DNA of 64,000 nucleotides from Candidatus Latescibacterota bacterium (lineage in GTDB: Bacteria; JAAXHH01), in contig JAJEEG010000006.1 in the NCBI GenBank assembly GCA_022821085.1, positions 2,067,330-2,131,329 of the forward strand, written 5' to 3'. This document shows positions 59,486 through 64,000 of the stretch, piece after piece; positions within the stretch are counted from its first letter, which is position 1, and every line of letters begins with the position of its first letter. Under the pieces are notes generated by a model. It did not search any database. It saw only the letters and a list, made by a program, of their open reading frames with translations, and was not told the origin of the DNA. A program made the position numbers and the translations under genes.

Positions 59486-61462
59486 CTACCGGACCACGGC
59501 CCGGCCGTAGTAGTAGGGCAGGGCCTGGGCGGACGGTCGGTAAGACCAGGCCAGCCGGGCCTTGCCGATGTTGGCCCCGGGACCGGCATCGGTCTCATCG
59601 CCGTCGTAGATCACCACGTTGAAGCCAATGGTCTCGCCGGCCCGCGGCGCGGCGGCGCCCGGCATGTCGGCCCATGGGATGGCGGTCTCGATCACGTAGC
59701 CGGTTTCGGTGAACCTGGAGGCCACCCGCATGCCCGGCGCCGTCTTCTCGATCACGCCCTGGCGCGCGTCGGCGTCCCTTGCCGCTCTGGGTTCGGGTCC
59801 AGCCGTGGTGCCGGGAAAGATGCCCGCCTTGAAGACCGTCAGCGTGTTGTCGCTCCGGCCGGAGGGGTCGACGCAGATCTCCACGGCATCGGACCGCCAG
59901 TGGCCCTTGATGTCGTCCGGCGCGATGTTGCAGACCACCGCGTCGTCCCGCACGTCCACGGCGACGTACAGGTTCGCCGCGTCGTAGGCCGCGCGGAACA
60001 CCGCGCTGCAGTCGTCGTCGCCGCCCGGCAGGGAACCCGACCAGATGTGGTCCGACGGGATGGCATGGGGCTCGATCCCCGCCCAGTCCGCGAGATCGCC
60101 GTCGATCTCCATGGGACCCGCCGCGGGAGCGAGATCCATGACCGGCAGCACGTCGATCATGCCGCTGTTTTCAACGGTCGGTCCGGTCCGGCCAGCCTGA
60201 CCAGCCTGGCTCGAGCCGTTCGCCGGGACGGCCGACAGCCGCACCGGAAAGCTGCCCTGCGCCACGTCATCCGGCACGCGCACGGTGAATGAGACCGTCG
60301 TCTCGCCGCGCTCCTGCAACTCGTAGTCGGCCTGCAGGGGGCCGTCCGCCCACCCTTCCGGTAGATCGAGCCTTACGCGGCCCGATGCGCCGTCCGGGGT
60401 CCGGCTGACGACTTCGGCCTCCAGGGTACCAGTCATGCCCGAACCGATAGACAGCGCGGCGGGCAACAGATCCGCGACCCAGGAAACCTGGTGCTCTGCG
60501 GACCAGCGGCGGTAGCGGACAATGTCCGAACGGGGCACCATGCCGATGGACAGCGGTTCCGTCGAAGGCGGCGGCCCCAGGACGATGCCGTTGTCGCGCG
60601 GCCCCTCCAGGCCGCCAAGGAGGGTCTTGAGGCCTTTCGGCGAAGGCGGTACGAGGGTTTTGACCAGCATGAACGCCTCCGCCCCTGCGCTGCGCGGCGG
60701 TACCGTTGCCCTACGGTCGAAACCCTGCGACCGGAAGTTGCGCAGGGCCAGGGACTTGATCTCCGCGTAGCTGAGGAAGCGGCTGGGCGAGATGTCGCCC
60801 GTAGGTATGAAAATGGCACCCAGCCGGCGGGCATTGTAATATAGTTTCACCGGCTGCCACGTGCGCAGATATTCGTCCTCGATCTGCTCCGGAAACTGAT
60901 CGGGGTCCGCCGCGGCGGTGAAGGCCTCCGTGGCGAGGCGGGCCGCCACCTGGTGATGGCCGTGGGTGCCCGGACCGGGCCACATGGTCACGATGACGTC
61001 CGGACGGAGCAGGCGGACCATCCGCACGACCCTGCCCAGCGTGTCCTCGTAGCCCCACACGTCGTAAGTGGCCTGGTCGCTCAGCGTGTAGAAGAAATCT
61101 GTCTTGTCCAGGAAGTAGACCAGGTCCACCCCGTACTCGGCGGCGGACCGGCGGATCTCGGCCTCGCGGAGTATGCCCAGCGAGGGCCCGAGCTCCCGGC
61201 CGATGGCGTTGCCGCCGCCTTCGCCGCGCGTGATGAGCACGATGCCCGCCTTCGCGCCGCCGTCGAGGACCTCGCGGGCGAAAGTGGCCGTGACCCCGCT
61301 TTCATCATCGGGATGGGCGCCTATGTAGAGCAGGTCTACTTTCAGCAAGTGGTCGGATCGCATCTGTTCTATGGGCTGTGCGAAGGCGGCTCCGGACAGC
61401 GTCAGGGCAGGCAGGATGAAGGCAAGCCATCTTCCCGCAAATAAGCACAGGTCACGCATCAT
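59486..61462 (-). CDS. Secreted PIG-L/LmbE-type deacetylase with C-terminal carbohydrate-binding-like domain
   Basis: 658 residues. A signal peptide (AGRWLAFILPALTLSGAAFAQ) leads to the LmbE domain: zinc motif GAHPDDE near 48-54 and the second-His motif GTHGHHQ near 165. These enzymes remove acetyl groups from N-acetylglucosamine-type sugars. A middle beta-rich region (about 330-420) and a CBM9/DOMON-like domain (about 455-650; MEIDGDLADWAGIEPH, ANLYVAVDVRDDAV, VIETAIPWADMPG) follow. A repeat-derived linker (SSQAGQAGRTGP) joins them. Confidence 0.85.
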   Translation of the reverse strand: MMRDLCLFAGRWLAFILPALTLSGAAFAQPIEQMRSDHLLKVDLLYIGAHPDDESGVTATFAREVLDGGAKAGIVLITRGEGGGNAIGRELGPSLGILREAEIRRSAAEYGVDLVYFLDKTDFFYTLSDQATYDVWGYEDTLGRVVRMVRLLRPDVIVTMWPGPGTHGHHQVAARLATEAFTAAADPDQFPEQIEDEYLRTWQPVKLYYNARRLGAIFIPTGDISPSRFLSYAEIKSLALRNFRSQGFDRRATVPPRSAGAEAFMLVKTLVPPSPKGLKTLLGGLEGPRDNGIVLGPPPSTEPLSIGMVPRSDIVRYRRWSAEHQVSWVADLLPAALSIGSGMTGTLEAEVVSRTPDGASGRVRLDLPEGWADGPLQADYELQERGETTVSFTVRVPDDVAQGSFPVRLSAVPANGSSQAGQAGRTGPTVENSGMIDVLPVMDLAPAAGPMEIDGDLADWAGIEPHAIPSDHIWSGSLPGGDDDCSAVFRAAYDAANLYVAVDVRDDAVVCNIAPDDIKGHWRSDAVEICVDPSGRSDNTLTVFKAGIFPGTTAGPEPRAARDADARQGVIEKTAPGMRVASRFTETGYVIETAIPWADMPGAAAPRAGETIGFNVVIYDGDETDAGPGANIGKARLAWSYRPSAQALPYYYGRAVVR

Positions 61463-61517
61463 TACAAGTCATTCCGAAGGGAACGGGCCGTACCCGTACC
61501 GGTGTTCGCAAATCTGC

Positions 61518-61952
61518 TTACGGCAACAGTTTCATCACCGCTACGGCAAGTGCAACGATGATTCCAATGGTCCACCTTAATCCGTTGACGCTGTCCTTTA
61601 CATCCTCTTTAACATCCTCTTTGAATTCTTTTATGTCCTCTTTGATTTCCCTGCGGAAATCGCGCAGGTCATCCCTGAAGCTTTTCTGCAGGTCATCGCG
61701 AGTGGACTGTATCCTGGCATCCATGGACTGTATCTTGTCGTCCATGGATCTGAATCGTTCATTGGTATGCACGATTACCTTTGCGATCAGATCCCGGATA
61801 CCCTGAATATCTTCTTCGACCTTGGCAAACGATTTCTGCAGCGTGCCGGTCAGACCCTCGAAATTCGATTTGATCGTGTCCATGTCCGACTCCAGGGCCG
61901 ATATCCTGTGATCGTAATCGTTGGTGTGATCTGGTACTTGTGGTTTGTTCAA
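61518..61952 (-). CDS. Coiled-coil protein with C-terminal membrane anchor
   Basis: 144 residues from TTG 61952, which has GGAGGTG at ideal distance (a further TTG at 61979 does not). Long heptads (HRISALESDMDTIKSNFEGL; FRSMDDKIQSMDARIQST; FRREIKEDIKEFKEDVKEDV) end in one membrane helix (WTIGIIVALAVAVMKLLP). Such tail-anchored coiled coils resemble small phage/bacterial helper proteins, but no function can be assigned. Confidence 0.7.
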   Translation of the reverse strand: MNKPQVPDHTNDYDHRISALESDMDTIKSNFEGLTGTLQKSFAKVEEDIQGIRDLIAKVIVHTNERFRSMDDKIQSMDARIQSTRDDLQKSFRDDLRDFRREIKEDIKEFKEDVKEDVKDSVNGLRWTIGIIVALAVAVMKLLP

Positions 61953-62008
61953 TTTACACCTCCGTTTTGGATTGTTCAAGGATTACCATGGTGGTCGTCG
62001 TCTTGCCA

Positions 62009-62037
62009 TTGCCACCCTGATGAATGCCCGCTATATA
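62009..62037 (+). promoter_or_regulatory. Predicted promoter of the 2-hydroxyacid dehydrogenase gene
   Basis: TTGCCA (62009-62014) and TATATA (62032-62037) are 17 bases apart. Leader about 65 nt, and GGAGGG lies before the ATG. Confidence 0.65.
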
Positions 62038-62107
62038 AGATTAGTCGCCCGCAGTTTTCGCATTCTCGTGTCTTATTTCGTTTTAGTCACCTCGGAGGGA
62101 TATCCAC

Positions 62108-63202
62108 ATGGGCGATCTGATCGTCGTTCATCCCGACTTCGACGGGGTATGGCCCTTTGCCGCCGGTCACTTCCATGCCCTATGGCCCGAAGCCGAACTC
62201 ATACGCCCGGCGTACGGGGACGACCGCCCCCTGGGCGAGGTCCTGGAGGACGCGGGATCTGCGCGCACGGGACCTGCAAGCGGTGCAGACCACAGGAACG
62301 CGGGACTTGCGGACCGCGCGCGGCCTGCGGACTTCGCGGGAAGCGTGACACGGATGGCCACCCTCGGCATACCGGTTACCGTCGAATGTCTAAGGAGGTT
62401 CGATGCGCTGGAGGAAGCGACTTTCCAGGCCGCCTATGGCCGGGGGCTGGACGAGGAATGCGGCGCGTACCTGGCCGAAGCCGGCGTCGCCGTCTACGAC
62501 CATCCGAGCGAGGGGTTCTGGTCGCAGTCCGTGGCGGAATTCGGACTGGCGCTGACGCTGTGCGGTTTGCGGCGGATCCCCCAGTTGCACCGGGAGATCA
62601 TCGACGGACAGGCACCCTGGGACTACGAGCCGCCCGGCGGCCGGGGCCGCCCCGGGGCGCGGGGCCAGCAGTTCGGCGACGATCCCGCCTTTGCCAACGG
62701 CACGCTGTCCGGCAAGCGGGTGCGGATCGTGGGGGCCGGCAACATCGCCAGCCGGTACGCGAGCTTCGCGAACATGCTGGGTGCCGACGTGGCGGCCTGG
62801 GACCCCTACGCCACCGAACCGGGCTTTCACCGCGCCGGCGCGCGCCGGGTCTACCACCTGGATCAGCTGGTCTCGGACGCGGAGGTGTTCGCGCCCATGG
62901 TGCCGCTCACCGAATCCACGCACGGCCTGGTAGGGACAGGACAGATCGACGCGCTGCCCCGCGGGTGCCTCGTGGTGCTCGCGACCCGGGCCCTGATCTG
63001 CGACATGGAAGCGGTCCGGCGACGGGTCCTGGCCGACGAACTGAGCCTGGCGGCGGACGTTTGGGACATAGAACCCCTGCCGCCCGGCGATCCGCTGCTC
63101 GGACGCCACAACGTCGTCCATACGCCGCACAACGCCGGTCGTACGATCGACGCGAACCGTGCCTGGGCCGAGAAGCTGGCCGCGCAGTTCAGGCCGCGAT
63201 AG
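62108..63202 (+). CDS. D-isomer-specific 2-hydroxyacid dehydrogenase family protein
   Basis: 364 residues. NAD-binding GAGNIA (GxGxxA form) near 214, then the catalytic set: Arg in VVLATRALICD, Glu in DIEPLPPGDP and His in HTPHNAG. It oxidises or reduces a D-2-hydroxyacid; the substrate is unknown. An Ala/Gly/Arg-rich stretch near residues 50-80 (GSARTGPASGADHRNAG) looks like an inserted repeat. Last plus-strand gene before the putative origin. Confidence 0.87.
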   Translation: MGDLIVVHPDFDGVWPFAAGHFHALWPEAELIRPAYGDDRPLGEVLEDAGSARTGPASGADHRNAGLADRARPADFAGSVTRMATLGIPVTVECLRRFDALEEATFQAAYGRGLDEECGAYLAEAGVAVYDHPSEGFWSQSVAEFGLALTLCGLRRIPQLHREIIDGQAPWDYEPPGGRGRPGARGQQFGDDPAFANGTLSGKRVRIVGAGNIASRYASFANMLGADVAAWDPYATEPGFHRAGARRVYHLDQLVSDAEVFAPMVPLTESTHGLVGTGQIDALPRGCLVVLATRALICDMEAVRRRVLADELSLAADVWDIEPLPPGDPLLGRHNVVHTPHNAGRTIDANRAWAEKLAAQFRPR

Positions 63203-63229
63203 CAACTTGCCGCCAACTTGTGTACATCA

Positions 63230-63332
63230 TGTGGATAACTCACGGCAGGGAAAGTGAATCAGGTGTGGATAACGTGTGGATAACAAAGGTGGGAAAGGCG
63301 TACTTAACCGTTTCTGGCGGCGGTGCGGATAA
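63230..63332 (+). other. Cluster of DnaA boxes (putative oriC)
   Basis: Three perfect DnaA 9-mers, TGTGGATAA (the complement of TTATCCACA), at 63230-63238, 63264-63272 and 63275-63283, and a one-mismatch copy TGCGGATAA at 63324-63332, all in the same orientation. Downstream from 63641 the DNA becomes very AT-rich. Position, density and the strand bias of the window are consistent with a chromosomal replication origin. Confidence 0.7.
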
Positions 63333-63364
63333 GGAGGTTATTTGCCGAGAATCCCTTTGCCGTT

Positions 63365-63511
63365 TCACTGCTCCATCCGGTCCACAGTGTCCATCAGCGC
63401 GCGGACGAAGAATGCCCCCAGGTCCTTCAACTTACATTCGATCTTGAGCAAGTGCGCCTGGATCGCATCCTGGTTCTTGTCCAGCGCGCGCATGGATTCA
63501 TCTTTGTTCAT
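63365..63511 (-). CDS. Possible very short helical protein between DnaA boxes and AT-rich DNA
   Basis: 48 residues from ATG 63511 (MNKDESMRALDKNQDAIQAH...FFVRALMDTVDRMEQ). It looks like an amphipathic helix pair, but there is no Shine-Dalgarno and no recognised family; the longer frame to 63640 is less credible. It may be a remnant or not a gene. Confidence 0.3.
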   Translation of the reverse strand: MNKDESMRALDKNQDAIQAHLLKIECKLKDLGAFFVRALMDTVDRMEQ

Positions 63512-63640
63512 TGGGAACCGGGGCTGCAAAATTGCTGACCTTACTGGCACGGCCGTCGGCCGTCTATGTGTCAAGTCAGAATACTTCAAAACTTCCGCCA
63601 TTAAACCAAACATCCTACTGTTACATGAAGTAAATCCCAC

Positions 63641-64000
63641 GGATCATTGACCAATTTAATCGAGCTGTCAGTATTATTGCACAATTCACACACATTTTTT
63701 TAAAGATAACAAAAGACCAGTCAATAGTCGATAAACAGTCAATGTATGGTTGAAGTAAAATTTTCGAATTTAATGTTATTGATGACACAAGAGTATGACA
63801 TTAAATAGACTTTTGGGTACCAGATAACTGCTAAATTCACTTTTAGATTGCATTTGGTATCGATTTAAAGTCCGATAATGATATTTTCTAACACATAATA
63901 CTGATTTTAAAATTAACATTCATTTTGTTTAATATTTTTGTTTGGTATTGTTGGTTATTCTCCAGGTTTCCATATCCGGTGTGATTTTTCCATCACAAAC
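63641..64000. other. AT-rich non-coding stretch at the right edge (candidate unwinding region)
   Basis: About 360 bases with only around 30% G+C by eye, including T and A runs (ACATTTTTTTAAAG, AATATTTTTGTTTGG), no credible gene and no terminator. A 6-bp inverted repeat TGTGAT/ATCACA (63980-63997) lies at the edge. It follows the DnaA-box cluster. An AT-rich island boundary is the alternative. Confidence 0.55.

Noticed and set aside
63980-63997. TGTGAT...ATCACA inverted repeat resembling a CRP/FNR site
   Set aside because: The centre is 6 bases instead of the 4 needed for a CRP-type half-site spacing, it is at the window edge, and no target gene is visible.

Overview
The window is GC-rich bacterial chromosome (by eye about 60-65% G+C) from a Gram-negative-type, two-membrane organism. 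It encodes a TonB/ExbB/ExbD energy transducer, Mla-type outer-membrane lipid transport proteins and a lipobox substrate-binding protein. The small RpoD-like sigma factor, the ExbBDD-TonB-PstS-TPR cluster and the phytanoyl-CoA-dioxygenase catabolic cluster suggest the FCB group, with Latescibacterota as my best guess; this is inference and no marker gene was compared. About 85% of the genes lie on the minus strand.

Layout. 1-5409 (-): tandem PurS-PurL-PurQ, then a stand-alone FtsK-type 4TM protein and a truncated S8 protease. 5523-10023 (+): an RpoD-like sigma factor that appears to start at AUC, a terminator, and SecA. 10043-13600 (-): a PgsA-like transferase, an unknown 314-residue protein, a PqqD-domain protein, an FtsX-type permease and its ATPase. 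13629-28044 (-): housekeeping genes recN, nadK, polyprenyl synthase, xseB, xseA, rny, zapA, a zapB-like gene, pheT, pheS, rplT, rpmI, infC (AUU start) and thrS. 28196-33610: an AAA+ ATPase, a possibly leaderless membrane-protein gene, a class A penicillin-binding protein and a small conserved ORF.

33790-37011 (+): tRNA-Gly, tRNA-Cys, then a beta-propeller protein, a PhyH dioxygenase and an SDR dehydrogenase that look like one catabolic unit. 37079-39046 (-): acetyl-CoA synthetase. 39047-41509: an AT-richer restriction-modification island (GIY-YIG nuclease, m5C methyltransferase, Vsr). 41510-49333: SAM hydrolase, methyltransferases, a sugar kinase, MlaD, MlaE (no adjacent MlaF) and a membrane pyrophosphatase. 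49517-55488: TonB, two ExbD, ExbB, a TPR protein, a PstS-like lipoprotein and a small membrane protein. 55721-63202: methylmalonyl-CoA epimerase and mutase, small membrane/coiled-coil proteins, an HD protein, a PIG-L deacetylase and a 2-hydroxyacid dehydrogenase.

The right edge (63230-64000) has three perfect DnaA boxes and one near match in about 100 bases, followed by about 350 bases of very AT-rich DNA. The strand bias points away from this edge, so I propose it as a replication origin. Two translation-initiation oddities stand out: AUU for infC, and a probable AUC for the principal sigma factor with an 8-base Shine-Dalgarno match.

Promoters of the form TTGACA-N17-TAnnnT can be read directly at many operon heads. 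Short tandem repeats, each private to its locus and mostly built around GGNCC, sit at gene ends, in intergenic gaps and in protein linkers.
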